From positions 7,130,001 to 7,194,000 of the forward strand of contig NZ_CP134696.1 of NCBI RefSeq assembly GCF_031851795.1: DNA of 64,000 nucleotides, given 5' to 3'. The position numbers were made by a program, and so were the translations under genes. The notes below the pieces were generated by a model. The model made no database searches. It was given only the letters and a program-made list of their open reading frames with translations, and had not been told where the DNA came from. The DNA is from Pontibacter sp. G13. Its GTDB lineage: Bacteria; Bacteroidota; Bacteroidia; J057. Every line of letters starts with the position of its first letter. The first letter of the stretch is position 1. Of this stretch, positions 52,961 to 62,657 are shown in pieces.

Positions 52961-55039
52961 TCAATCAAATGAATCTGCATGCGTGGTGATCAGGGGGAAT
53001 GTCATGTGAAACTGAGTGCCTTTGCCTTCTTCAGACTCCATTTCGACCCATCCCTGTAGCTTGTCCACTGCTCGCTTCACAATGTATAGCCCAAGCCCAG
53101 ATCCCTTGGATTCATTGGTGCCACGGAAAAACATATCGAATACCTTGGCCTTCATCCGGTCGGGGATACCCGTCCCATTGTCGTGCACATCGATTTTCAA
53201 TCGGTCTTTTTCCACCCGCATCTGTATGGAAACAAAGGATTGTTCCGAAGAGCGATTTCGGTAGTTGATGGCATTCACCAACAGGTTCTGAAGGATGGAA
53301 AACATCAACTTGGAATCAGTCGGGAAGGACAATGACTCTGCTATGTCGATTCGAACCTCTACATCAGATCGTCCGGGCATGTGTTCTACCGTGGAAAGCA
53401 GGTTGTCTACGGTTTCTCGCAACTGAGTGGGAGCAAGATTGAGTTTTGCTTTGTTGATTCGGGTGACGTCGATCAATTCGGACAGGATCAGGTCAAGGCG
53501 TTTGGTGCTTTTCTCGATCATGTCCAGATACAGGTCCGCACTGGGATCCTGTACCTCGTCACGGGCAATATTGGTCACCCCGATAATACTTGCCAAAGGC
53601 CCTTTGAGGTCATGTGAAGCCTTGTACACAAACGCGTCGAGCTCGTTATTCTTCTCCTGAAGTTTGATTTCAGTCAGCTTTCGGTCCGTGATGTCGGTAA
53701 TGATTGCGATGGTTCCTACAGGTACTCCACGGCTATTTAGATAAGGCGAACCCGCCACCAATACCCAAATTCTGTCTCCATTGTGTTTGCGCAGGTTGAG
53801 TTCGTATTGATCGGAAATACCTTGTTTCCGAAGGGCGCTTTTTTGAGTGATAATAGGTCTCGAGGAATCTCCTTGAAGAATCTCGAAGGATTTTCGCCCT
53901 TCCAATTCCTCCTTGCTCATCCCCAAGATTTCACACATTCGATTGTTGACGAACAGGACTTCTTCATCCTCACCGGTCATGATCAGGCCCTCGTTCATTC
54001 GCTCTACCAAGGTCCGATACCGCTGTTCGCTGAGTCTGAGTGCTTCTTCCTGTGCCAATCTTTCGGCGGTGTTTCGGGCTATTCCAAGTAAATATTCCCG
54101 GCCATTCAGTTGAATGTGAGAAATGCTCACCTCTACGGGGAATGACGTGCCATCTTTTCGTTGATGGCGCCCCATGAAGATCTGCTTGCCTTGCTCACGG
54201 AGTTCGGCGAGAATATCCTCGGGGATGGGCTGATGATCTTCTGCTAGCCCAAATCCAAATATGTGGAGCCCCCGCATTTCATCCCGATTGTAGCCGAGAC
54301 TTTGCTGGGTTTCATCATTGAAATCGAGGATTTTGCCGGAAAATGGATCGAGGACGAAGATCGCATCTCCTGAGTGATTGAGGAGCTCCCGGAAAAGCAT
54401 CAGCCGCTCCTTGCTTCGTTCAAGGTCCTTTTGATTGGCTACATGTGCCCGGATGTCTCGTATGCCGAGCAAGGTCCGGTCTCTATCCCCGAGTCTGATC
54501 TTACTGCCCCAAATGGCCACTTCCACTTTTTCCCCTTTGAGAGAATGAAAGGCAAACACCTTTTCCTTGGTGCCTCTGTTTTTGGAACTATGGATCAATT
54601 GTCTCAGCGAGTTCCGTTCATTGGCCACGGGAAATTGGATCATGGGGATTCCCGACAATTCGGCCAGCGATCCTCCCAGAATATTGGCAGCTGCCTGATT
54701 GCATTCAAGAATCGTGTATCGCTCACGGTCTACCACGACGATTCCTTCGGAGGCTTGCTGGAAAATATCACGATAATGATTGTCTCCCGTCTCTTGGCGA
54801 TAGGCCCCTGAACCCTCGGGATTGGCAGGGGTGAAGTACGTACGTTCCTTCATGAGGCGAGACAATCCCCGGAATCCAAATCCAGAAGCCAGCAATCCAA
54901 TTGCAACCAACGAGAGGCGCCAGCCCCAGCTGAGCTCGAAGGGATTCAATGCCACCAAAGATAGCCAAGCCAAGGACAGTCCGAATATCAAAATCGGACC
55001 AGCCTTGAGAAGGGTCTTGGATGGAGAAAAATGATCCAT
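52961..55039 (-). CDS. PAS-domain sensor histidine kinase
   Basis: The protein has 692 residues. Two hydrophobic segments lie near the N-terminus (about 15-60). Three PAS-type sensory domains follow (about 95-200, 220-330 and 345-450). The H-box is A-S-H-D-L-K-G-P-L-A-S-I-I-G, and the ATPase has an N-box in L-L-V-N-A-I-N-Y, D-N-G-T-G-I-P and G-S-G-L-G-L-Y-I. It autophosphorylates on His and passes the phosphate to an unknown regulator; no response-regulator gene is adjacent. The start lies 18 bases after the TraB/GumN gene stop, suggesting co-transcription with it. Confidence 0.93.
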   Translation of the reverse strand: MDHFSPSKTLLKAGPILIFGLSLAWLSLVALNPFELSWGWRLSLVAIGLLASGFGFRGLSRLMKERTYFTPANPEGSGAYRQETGDNHYRDIFQQASEGIVVVDRERYTILECNQAAANILGGSLAELSGIPMIQFPVANERNSLRQLIHSSKNRGTKEKVFAFHSLKGEKVEVAIWGSKIRLGDRDRTLLGIRDIRAHVANQKDLERSKERLMLFRELLNHSGDAIFVLDPFSGKILDFNDETQQSLGYNRDEMRGLHIFGFGLAEDHQPIPEDILAELREQGKQIFMGRHQRKDGTSFPVEVSISHIQLNGREYLLGIARNTAERLAQEEALRLSEQRYRTLVERMNEGLIMTGEDEEVLFVNNRMCEILGMSKEELEGRKSFEILQGDSSRPIITQKSALRKQGISDQYELNLRKHNGDRIWVLVAGSPYLNSRGVPVGTIAIITDITDRKLTEIKLQEKNNELDAFVYKASHDLKGPLASIIGVTNIARDEVQDPSADLYLDMIEKSTKRLDLILSELIDVTRINKAKLNLAPTQLRETVDNLLSTVEHMPGRSDVEVRIDIAESLSFPTDSKLMFSILQNLLVNAINYRNRSSEQSFVSIQMRVEKDRLKIDVHDNGTGIPDRMKAKVFDMFFRGTNESKGSGLGLYIVKRAVDKLQGWVEMESEEGKGTQFHMTFPLITTHADSFD

Positions 55040-55057
55040 GAGAGAAGTGGGCGTAGA

Positions 55058-55987
55058 TTAAATGACGGGTGAGACGGTGTATCCCATGTTTCGCAACAGG
55101 ACAATCAGACCATCAGGGCCGATCAGGTGTCCGGCCCCTACAGCGATGAACAGGGATTCCTCATTCATCCAATCTGCTAGTTTGGGGATCCAGTTCTGAT
55201 TTCTGTCTCGTAGGAGGGCGTTGTCCATGCGCTCCGAGAACTCATCTGCTTCTCCAATAAGTTCCGATAGGCCGATCAGATCTTGTCTTCGGTAGAGGGA
55301 GACCATTTCTTCCATCTGTTCACAGGACTTCTGGGGATTTGAGAGCACATCCGTGAGCATTTCAGCTTGCTCTGTGAGGGAAATGCTGTTGAGGACATCG
55401 GCTTGCTCAGTGGCGGTTTCGAGGCCGATGATGGGAATTCCCTTGTCTTCGGCCATTTCCATGAATCGGATTTCGTAGGAATCCAATTCCTCTTCCGTGC
55501 AATACTCCGTAGAAATGTACTGGGAAATGTAGATCGGCCGCATCCGTTGATAAAGCGGAAATGGCGTGTCGATGCTATCCTTCATGAATCGTTGGAGAGA
55601 GAGGAAGGCTTGGTCGCCAATCAAGGATTGCAAGGACGTATCCTTGGGCATGAGCATGCCGCGGAAGGAATTGACAAGGGCCCCAAGTCCCCCAGACTGC
55701 ATCTCAGAAGGGTCAATCTCCATGACAATTTTATCAGCCTTTTTGAAAAGGCGAGTGACAGACTTGTCGAGATAGAAAGAGTCTTTGGGAATCACGTGAA
55801 TGGTCCCATAGAGATAGGACGCGTTTTTCAGTCCTTGTCCTTCAATCTTCCAAAATAAATGATTCCAAGAATCCTCCTCAGATGTGGAGCCGTCTTGAGC
55901 CTGAAGGCAAAAAGGCATCAGGATCAAAAGCATCATCACGAGGCTTTGCCTGATCGATGGAAGGGAAGGACTGGATAACATGCGCAT
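55058..55987 (-). CDS. TraB/GumN-family protein, intact motifs
   Basis: The protein has 309 residues and an N-terminal signal peptide ending L-Q-A-Q. The TraB/GumN signature Y-L-Y-G-T-I-H (His64) near the start and the C-terminal A-V-G-A-G-H-L are both present; in the TIKI metalloproteases these two G-x-x-H motifs are essential for activity. It is therefore likely an envelope hydrolase of unknown substrate. It is the second gene of a tandem pair; the preceding paralogue lacks both motifs. It lies 18 bases before the histidine kinase. Confidence 0.88.
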   Translation of the reverse strand: MRMLSSPSLPSIRQSLVMMLLILMPFCLQAQDGSTSEEDSWNHLFWKIEGQGLKNASYLYGTIHVIPKDSFYLDKSVTRLFKKADKIVMEIDPSEMQSGGLGALVNSFRGMLMPKDTSLQSLIGDQAFLSLQRFMKDSIDTPFPLYQRMRPIYISQYISTEYCTEEELDSYEIRFMEMAEDKGIPIIGLETATEQADVLNSISLTEQAEMLTDVLSNPQKSCEQMEEMVSLYRRQDLIGLSELIGEADEFSERMDNALLRDRNQNWIPKLADWMNEESLFIAVGAGHLIGPDGLIVLLRNMGYTVSPVI

Positions 55988-56070
55988 TCGTTAGATACTG
56001 GCGATTGGAGACTTTCGAAATATACTTCAAAGTGTCCACTATGCGAAATTTCGCAGGGATATGGAAGAAT

Positions 56071-56991
56071 CTACTCGAAGATGGGAGTCACGGTGAATCC
56101 CGCTTTTCGAAGTCTGTGCAATAAGCCGTCTTCCCCGGGGAGCTGTGGAGCCTGTACTGCGATAAACAGGGATTCGTATTGAAGATGCCAGATCAGGGAG
56201 GAAAGCCATTCATCATTCCGCTCGACTACCTTGCGCCCCATATTGTCTCCGAGATCCGGAGCGGACTTGGACAATAGCGCCACCAGATCGAGATCCTGCT
56301 TGCGGTAGGCATTGAGCATGGCGTCGTAGTATTGGCAGGAGGTCTTGCGGTGATTGAATTGGCCGACGAAGTTGTCCACTTGGCGCTGGATGGAGTGGGA
56401 ATCATTCCAGTTGGTACGTGCCCAGAAGGTGTTCAGTCCCTTGAATGGTTTTTCGATGGCATTTCGGAGATACAGTTCGACATTCACGGGCTCTCGGCCA
56501 GATTCCCAACCTAGGCAGTAATCGGTCATCATGATTCGAGTCACCTGATTGGGGGAATATCGGTCCAAGAGGGCTTCATAGGCACTCGGACTCAGGCTGT
56601 CCGTGAAAAAGGTCGAGATCGTCTCCAGTTGTTTTTTGGGGAGAATGATATCCAAGGTTGAATCGATCGGAAGATTGCCGCGATGAAGATGGGCGACGTC
56701 TCCTTCCAATGGGTCAATTTCCATGACCAATTTGTCGGTCGTATTCAAATATTGGGAAAGGGTAGGGGGGAGAAAAAAGTGGTCATGGGGCATGAGGCGG
56801 ATAATGCCCATGATGTAGGACGGTCTCACCAGATCCCCGCGATCAATCTGCCATAGAATGGCATTCGAGGGTTGGACTGCGAGCTCCGTTTGTTGAAGGT
56901 CTTCGAAGTCAAGGGTTTGTCCTGTGGTGGATACAGGGAAAAGGCAGGAAATTGCCAGCACCGAAATCAGAAGCGAAGGGATGCGAAACAT
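56071..56991 (-). CDS. TraB/GumN-family paralogue lacking both G-x-x-H motifs
   Basis: The protein has 306 residues. It has the same layout as the neighbouring 55058-55987 product, with a signal peptide (about 1-24) and similar flanking sequences such as S-L-F-I-A-V near the C-terminus. However, G-T-I-H is replaced by G-I-I-R, and G-A-G-H by Q-A-P-Q. It therefore lacks the residues required in catalytic TIKI/TraB proteins and is probably a pseudoenzyme or binding partner. The reading frame is intact, so it is not a pseudogene. It is the first gene of the cluster, 83 bases before its paralogue. Confidence 0.85.
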   Translation of the reverse strand: MFRIPSLLISVLAISCLFPVSTTGQTLDFEDLQQTELAVQPSNAILWQIDRGDLVRPSYIMGIIRLMPHDHFFLPPTLSQYLNTTDKLVMEIDPLEGDVAHLHRGNLPIDSTLDIILPKKQLETISTFFTDSLSPSAYEALLDRYSPNQVTRIMMTDYCLGWESGREPVNVELYLRNAIEKPFKGLNTFWARTNWNDSHSIQRQVDNFVGQFNHRKTSCQYYDAMLNAYRKQDLDLVALLSKSAPDLGDNMGRKVVERNDEWLSSLIWHLQYESLFIAVQAPQLPGEDGLLHRLRKAGFTVTPIFE

Positions 56992-57046
56992 GAATGAGTT
57001 GTTTGGCGATCAGTTTGTTCCAGTCTGCTGCAAAATTCGCACCAGC

Positions 57047-57080
57047 AAAAATGGCGTGCAAATGTTTTGCACGCCATTTT
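57047..57080 (-). terminator. Bidirectional-type terminator after rocD
   Basis: A 15-bp stem AAAATGGCGTGCAAA/TTTGCACGCCATTTT with a 3-base loop. T-runs lie on both sides, so it terminates rocD on the minus strand and may work in both directions. Confidence 0.92.
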
Positions 57081-57102
57081 GTTGATGTTTTCCGCCAATG
57101 CC

Positions 57103-58350
57103 CTAGAATTTGGACAAGGTGGTCTCGATAATATCGCAACATTCATTCAGCTGCTCCTCGGTGATCACCAATGGTGGCGCGAATCGAATGATGTTTCCGT
57201 GTGTGGGTTTGGCCAACAAGCCGGCCTCAGACATGGCTACGCACATGTCCCAAGCAGTAGAGCTGTCCTCGGTATCGTTGATGACAACTGCATTGAGGAG
57301 TCCTTTCCCCCGAACTAGGGTGACCAGATCAGGACGTTTCGCCTGAAGCCCTTCCATCCGACTGCGGAAGATTTGCCCCATTTTCTCGGCATGGTCAGCC
57401 AAATTTTCCTCGACCAAGACTTCCAACGCGGCTGTGGCCACTTTGCAGGCGAGGGGGTTGCCTCCATAGGTACTTCCGTGCTCGCCCGGCTTGATACAGA
57501 GCATGATCTCATCGTCTGCCAGAATCGCAGATACGGGAAGTACACCGCCTGAAAGCGCTTTGCCCAATACCAAGATGTCAGGCTTGACTCCTTCGTGGTC
57601 GCAAGCGAGCATTTTGCCCGTACGTGCCAACCCGGTTTGGACCTCATCGGCAATGAAAAGCACATTGTGCGCCTTACAAAGCTCATGCGCTTTTTTGAGG
57701 TAACCTTCTTGGGGAACGACTACCCCTGCCTCTCCCTGAATCGGCTCGACCATAAATCCCGCAATATTGGGATCGGATTCGAGTGCTTCTTTCAATGCAT
57801 CGAGATCATTGTATGGGATACGGCTGATTCCCGGTACGAATGGCCCAAAACCGTTGTAGCTGCTTGGGTCATTGGATGCGGAGATGGCCGCCAAGGTTCT
57901 TCCGTGGAAGTTGCCATCGGCAAACAGGATTTTCGCTTGGCCATCTTCCAGACCTTTTTTCTCATAGGCCCATTTGCGACAGAGCTTCATGGCCGTTTCA
58001 CCGCCTTCCACGCCAGAGTTCATTGGCAGGACTTTGTCGTAGCCCAACAGCTCGGTGATATATTTTTCGTAGGGACCCAGGGCATCATTGTAAAATGCGC
58101 GGGAGGTCAAGGTCAAGGTAGATGCCTGCTCCGTCAGTGCGCCGATGATCTTGGGGTGGCAGTGTCCTTGGTTGACGGCACTGTATGCCGAAAGAAAGTC
58201 GAAATAACGGTTCCCTTCCGGATCCCACAAAAATACGCCTTCTCCACGGGAGAGGACGACGGGAAGCGGGTGGTAGTTATGTGCTCCATGGCGATCCTCC
58301 AGGGCCATGGCCTCTTTGCTGGATATGGCGGTTTTTGTTTCGTTCATCAT
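57103..58350 (-). CDS. rocD: Ornithine aminotransferase
   Basis: The protein has 415 residues. A PLP-dependent class III aminotransferase, it converts ornithine and 2-oxoglutarate to glutamate semialdehyde and glutamate. Characteristic are Y[14 protein letters not shown], [23 protein letters not shown] and the PLP Lys in L-G-K-A-L-S-G-G. The sequence fits ornithine rather than acetylornithine aminotransferases. ATG at 58350 or 58347 (MNETK) is the likely start. It is 92 bases from the DinB gene on the same strand. Confidence 0.95.
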   Translation of the reverse strand: MMNETKTAISSKEAMALEDRHGAHNYHPLPVVLSRGEGVFLWDPEGNRYFDFLSAYSAVNQGHCHPKIIGALTEQASTLTLTSRAFYNDALGPYEKYITELLGYDKVLPMNSGVEGGETAMKLCRKWAYEKKGLEDGQAKILFADGNFHGRTLAAISASNDPSSYNGFGPFVPGISRIPYNDLDALKEALESDPNIAGFMVEPIQGEAGVVVPQEGYLKKAHELCKAHNVLFIADEVQTGLARTGKMLACDHEGVKPDILVLGKALSGGVLPVSAILADDEIMLCIKPGEHGSTYGGNPLACKVATAALEVLVEENLADHAEKMGQIFRSRMEGLQAKRPDLVTLVRGKGLLNAVVINDTEDSSTAWDMCVAMSEAGLLAKPTHGNIIRFAPPLVITEEQLNECCDIIETTLSKF

Positions 58351-58442
58351 ACAGGTTTTCGTTTGATTCGGGCCATCCAATCAATCGTATTTGCCACATG
58401 GGACGGGGTTGGGGGATGGCCTCAACCTGCAAGATACGGTTT

Positions 58443-58958
58443 TTATAGATACCGTTCTTGCAAGATGCGCAAATGATGGCCCTCATGACCAGCGGTGATG
58501 TAAGCCAATCCTCGAACCGAAATCGGAAAGCCGCTCATTTCTCCCATCAAAGGATAGGTGTCGGGACTGAGTGAATCAAACAGGCTCAAAGTCGCCATCC
58601 GGACAGCCACATATTCATCCAATAAGGATTCCAGACTCCGATCTGCAAAATGGGCAGTTTCCATGTATGCATCCTGATCAAAGCCGGGAAGTGGCGTCTG
58701 GTCTCCTCGGGCGATTCGCAGTGCTCTGTACTGAAAAATCCGCTCTGTATCAATGATATGGCCCAGCATTTCCTTGGGGGTCCATTTGCCGGGTGCATAG
58801 CCGGTATTCAAGGTCTCTTCGGAAAGTCCTCTGAAAAGGGCAGGTACCTCTGTCTGGCGGCTTCGAAGCACTTCGATAGGCTGGGCATCTTCGGCTACAT
58901 GGTTGACATAGCCGGCGTAGAATTCTGCGTATTCGTTTGAGTTGGGTCTTGGGATCAT
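58443..58958 (-). CDS. DinB-family putative metal-dependent protein
   Basis: The protein has 171 residues. It shows the DinB_2 four-helix layout with three metal-binding His: G-H-I-I-D-T-E-R at mid-length and the close pair in T-A-G-H-E-G-H-H-L-R at the C-terminus. W-T-P-K-E-M-L-G-H is the standard DinB motif. Members act in bacillithiol or other thiol transfer, or are of unknown role; bacillithiol synthesis genes are not in this window. The ATG at 58958 (MIPRPNSNEY) is chosen; the longer frame overlaps the divergent helicase gene. Confidence 0.88.
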   Translation of the reverse strand: MIPRPNSNEYAEFYAGYVNHVAEDAQPIEVLRSRQTEVPALFRGLSEETLNTGYAPGKWTPKEMLGHIIDTERIFQYRALRIARGDQTPLPGFDQDAYMETAHFADRSLESLLDEYVAVRMATLSLFDSLSPDTYPLMGEMSGFPISVRGLAYITAGHEGHHLRILQERYL

Positions 58959-59070
58959 TCTGTGTACAGTTAGGAAACTCGAATTTAACATTTTGCCGTG
59001 ATCTTCGAAGTCCCATTTTCGGAAAGCCAAGAAATGGGAATTATCCCGCAATTTGGCCATATTCGGCCTT

Positions 59071-62000
59071 ATGGAACATGCGACCGACTCAGCAGCGCTC
59101 ACGCTTTTCAAATCTTCCGCCGGATCTGGCAAGACCTTTACCCTCGTCAAGGAATACCTCAAAATCGTCCTTCGTGAACCTCGCAAATATCGACAGGTCC
59201 TCGCTGTGACTTTTACCAACAAGGCGACCGAGGAAATGAAAACCCGAATCATTTCTGCCCTTTCCCAATTGGCCAATGGTACTGCTGCTGAATTGGTGCA
59301 AAATCCTACCTACCAGATCCTTCGACCCTATTTCGACCAGCTTCCGGATGGCGATCAGATCGATATTCCCCGACAAGCCCGGAAGGTCCTCAATGGTATT
59401 TTGAATGACTACTCGAGCTTTTCGGTGAGTACAATTGAGAGCTTCTTCCAGAGAGTTGTACGGGCATTCGCCAGAGAACTGGACATCCCGCTTGGCTACG
59501 ACGTGGAAATGCAACAGGACCGGGTGATCTCCCGATTGGTGGATTCGTTGATGCTGGAAGTGGGAAAAGATCCCGACCTCACCAAATTGATGATGGGATA
59601 TGCCGAGCGAAATCTCGAACGGGACAAAGGCTGGAACTTGGATTTAGAGATTCGTGGGCTGGGAAGACGGATTTTCGAGGAGAAATACCAGCGTCTGCTC
59701 GTGAGATTTGACTGGCGGGAGGTACGTATTTCCAAGATGCTGGAATTAGGGCAATTGCTCCGAAAGCAAATTATCACTTACGAAACCTATCTCCAGAAGC
59801 TCGCGGATCAAGCTATGGACATGATCTATGCGGAAGGTTTGGTCCTAAAGGATTTCGCATACGGTACGTCCGGACCTGTGGGGTTCTTTTTCAATATTCA
59901 GAATAAGCGGGAATTCGAGCCCAAAACTCGGTTCGTCCAAGCCGTAGAGAATCCGGATAAATGGGCCACCAAAAAATCGGACATGCGCTCGCAGGTCATG
60001 ATTTTGGTTCACGGGGGGCTACAAGATATTGCGGTAAAGGCCTATCGCTATATTCAGCAGAATCGAGCTGGATATGAGACTGCCAAGCTGGTGGAGCGCA
60101 ATCTTTATGCTTTTGGGGTGATGCAGCGGCTGGAAGATCTGCTGATCGACTATCGGATGGAACAGGGAGCACTGATGATCTCGGACAGTAGCTTCCTCCT
60201 CAACAAGGTCGTCCAAGAGCCCGAAGATTGCCCCTTCGTTTTCGAGAAGATTGGCACCCAATTTCAGCATTACCTCCTCGATGAATTTCAGGATACCTCC
60301 AATATGCAGTGGAACAATCTCCTTCCGCTTGTCTTGGAGGCTATGTCGCATGGGCATGAAAACTTGATTGTAGGAGATGTCAAGCAATCGATTTATCGCT
60401 GGCGAAATGGCAATATGAGACTGTTGCTGGACGAGGTGGAAGGCCAGATGGCAGCCCGGCATCAACCATTCGAAGTGTCGCAGTTGGATACCAATTGGCG
60501 CACCGCAGCTGAAATCGTCGACTTCAACAACCGCTTTTTCGAAGCCTGCGCCGACATGCTGGGGAGCCAATATCAGGAGCAGGAAAAGCATTTGGTAGAC
60601 TTGGCCTATGGACATGTTGCCCAAAATGCCAGCTTGAAACAAGTGCCCGGTCTAGTGGAAATTACCTGGGTAGAGCCCCCCAAACCGCTGAATTTTCGGA
60701 CAATTGCCCTGTATCGACTCGTGGAAGTGATTGAGGATCTCAAGGCCGAAGGGTGGAAAGGAGGCGATATCACCGTCCTTGTCCGGACCAATGCCGAGGG
60801 TACAGAGGTAGCAACCAAGCTGCAGGAAGAAGGGCACCGGGTGGTTTCTGCGGATTCTTTGCTGATCCGATCGGATGCCAGGGTGAGATTCTTTCTGGCG
60901 CTGTTCCAATACCTCGATCAGGAGTCCGATCAGATTTCTCTGGCGGCACTCAATCATCATTATGCCACGATGATGAAATCTGACAATGTGATGTTTGAAG
61001 TGTCTCATGAGGCGCTTCATCCAGAGCTAGTCGAGCAACTTGATGATCAAAAGGTGCGCCTAAGAAACCTATCCGTTTATGCGTGTGCCGAGGAACTGGT
61101 CAGGATGTTCCCCGTATTGGCGGCTCCAAATGCATATGTGCAGGGATTCGTGGATGCACTATTGGAATACATCCAACAGGAGGAAACGAGTATTGCAGGC
61201 TTTTTGGAGTGGTGGAGCGATCAGGCGGGAAGGCGGTCCATTGCCGTGGCTCCCGATGAGGAAGCGGTGCAGGTGATGACCATCCACAAATCCAAAGGAC
61301 TCGAATTTCCCATCGTGATCCTGCCCTTTGCCAATTGGACCCTCAAGCCCAAGTCGGATACCGTCCTCTGGGTGGAGCCGGAAGAGGAGCCGTTCAAGGC
61401 GTTTGGGTTCCTGCCTGTCAATGCGAGCTCCAATTTGGAGGAATCCCTGTTCGGCCAAGAATATCGGGATGAGCTGTTTGCCACTGGCCTGGACAATCTC
61501 AATGGGCTATATGTGGCATGTACGAGGCCCAAATATCGGCTCTACGCATTCACCCAAAAGAAGGGAAGCTCCAAGGAGATGGGAAATGTCAAAGATCTGT
61601 TCTCGCTCTTCCGGAAAAGTCATGAAGATCTAGGCAAGGTGGACAAATGGGAATTCGGGGAAAACTGGACCATTGGCACTCGTCAGCGCATAGCGTCCAA
61701 ATCCGCAGATACGGGTGGCATGATCAATCTGCAATCCAATCCTCGACCGATGACCCAATGGGATGAGGCCATTCGGGTGTCATTTAGCCTAAATCCCAAA
61801 AGTCGCCAAGATATCCTTCAAGTGCAGCGTTCGCGCACGCGTGGAGAATTGATCCATGAAGTGTTGGCGCATGTAGAGGTGCTTGCGGACATTCCTGCCG
61901 CTGCCGATAAGATGATTTTGCAGGGCAAACTTTCTCAAGATGAGCGGGAAGCCCTGTTGGAGGATCTTCGCCAGACGGTGACTCGACTTCCTCAGCTCAA

Positions 62001-62256
62001 GGATTGGTTTTCAGGGAACTGGAAGGTGAAAAGTGAGGCAGATATCATCCATGCCTCAGGGAAACTCCTGAGACCTGACCGTGTGATGATGCGCGCCCAG
62101 CACGCAGTCGTGTTGGACTACAAGACGGGCATGGCCAACTCCAAGCACGCCGGACAAGTCCAGCAGTACATGGAGGCCCTCACGGAAATGGGATTCACCA
62201 CCGTGGAGGGATATCTGTATTATGTGGAGTCGGGAGATTTGGTACAGGTCGGCTAG
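59071..62256 (+). CDS. UvrD-type helicase-nuclease, AddA/RecB-like
   Basis: The protein has 1061 residues. Walker A is S-A-G-S-G-K-T, then T-F-T-N-K-A-T-E-E-M-K, the Walker B D-E-F-Q-D-T-S, T-I-H-K-S-K-G-L-E-F and Y-V-A-C-T-R-P-K. The C-terminus holds a PD-(D/E)xK nuclease with the D-Y-K-T-G motif. This is the architecture of AddA/RecB, which unwinds and resects DNA ends in double-strand-break repair. The ATG at 59071 (MEHATDSAAL) is preferred over an upstream TTG. No AddB-type partner or RecD gene is adjacent in this window. Overlaps the following minus-strand gene by four bases. Confidence 0.93.
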   Translation: MEHATDSAALTLFKSSAGSGKTFTLVKEYLKIVLREPRKYRQVLAVTFTNKATEEMKTRIISALSQLANGTAAELVQNPTYQILRPYFDQLPDGDQIDIPRQARKVLNGILNDYSSFSVSTIESFFQRVVRAFARELDIPLGYDVEMQQDRVISRLVDSLMLEVGKDPDLTKLMMGYAERNLERDKGWNLDLEIRGLGRRIFEEKYQRLLVRFDWREVRISKMLELGQLLRKQIITYETYLQKLADQAMDMIYAEGLVLKDFAYGTSGPVGFFFNIQNKREFEPKTRFVQAVENPDKWATKKSDMRSQVMILVHGGLQDIAVKAYRYIQQNRAGYETAKLVERNLYAFGVMQRLEDLLIDYRMEQGALMISDSSFLLNKVVQEPEDCPFVFEKIGTQFQHYLLDEFQDTSNMQWNNLLPLVLEAMSHGHENLIVGDVKQSIYRWRNGNMRLLLDEVEGQMAARHQPFEVSQLDTNWRTAAEIVDFNNRFFEACADMLGSQYQEQEKHLVDLAYGHVAQNASLKQVPGLVEITWVEPPKPLNFRTIALYRLVEVIEDLKAEGWKGGDITVLVRTNAEGTEVATKLQEEGHRVVSADSLLIRSDARVRFFLALFQYLDQESDQISLAALNHHYATMMKSDNVMFEVSHEALHPELVEQLDDQKVRLRNLSVYACAEELVRMFPVLAAPNAYVQGFVDALLEYIQQEETSIAGFLEWWSDQAGRRSIAVAPDEEAVQVMTIHKSKGLEFPIVILPFANWTLKPKSDTVLWVEPEEEPFKAFGFLPVNASSNLEESLFGQEYRDELFATGLDNLNGLYVACTRPKYRLYAFTQKKGSSKEMGNVKDLFSLFRKSHEDLGKVDKWEFGENWTIGTRQRIASKSADTGGMINLQSNPRPMTQWDEAIRVSFSLNPKSRQDILQVQRSRTRGELIHEVLAHVEVLADIPAAADKMILQGKLSQDEREALLEDLRQTVTRLPQLKDWFSGNWKVKSEADIIHASGKLLRPDRVMMRAQHAVVLDYKTGMANSKHAGQVQQYMEALTEMGFTTVEGYLYYVESGDLVQVG

Positions 62257-62657
62257 ACAAAATACCATCTGATACGCTTGCCCATGTCAGAGGCTTGTTG
62301 GCAGAAGGATTCCAACAACGTGAATGAATAGTATAGGTCTTCGCGATCGTCTGGGGGTACGAGTCTGGTATCCAGATGCTTCCAGATCTTGTCGAGCACT
62401 TGTAGAAAGGATTCTGGCTTGCGCTCTGTGGCAGGATCTTCCAGTTCCGATTCTCCCGGAATGGGATCGGTAGTTGGCAAGCTGGATTTTGAGTTGAAAC
62501 AGAAATAGCTAGGGAAAATGGTTTCGTATTCCGAGGAATTGAGGATCTGGCACAGTCTTACGCTCCCCTCAAACAAAATGGCCTCGCTGAATACGACTGG
62601 GAGGCTGGCCAAACTCAACGCCTCATCTCCCATTTCGATAATCAAGGAATAGCCCAT
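62253..62657 (-). CDS. Small protein of unknown function
   Basis: The protein has 134 residues and no signal peptide or membrane segment. It starts M-G-Y-S-L-I-I-E-M-G-D-E-A-L and has an acidic, Pro/Ser-rich middle (about 65-85) and a helical, aromatic C-terminal half. No family is recognised. Its stop codon overlaps the convergent helicase gene's end by four bases. The amino-acid composition is protein-like and the frame is open over its whole length, so I accept it with moderate confidence. Confidence 0.6.
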   Translation of the reverse strand: MGYSLIIEMGDEALSLASLPVVFSEAILFEGSVRLCQILNSSEYETIFPSYFCFNSKSSLPTTDPIPGESELEDPATERKPESFLQVLDKIWKHLDTRLVPPDDREDLYYSFTLLESFCQQASDMGKRIRWYFV

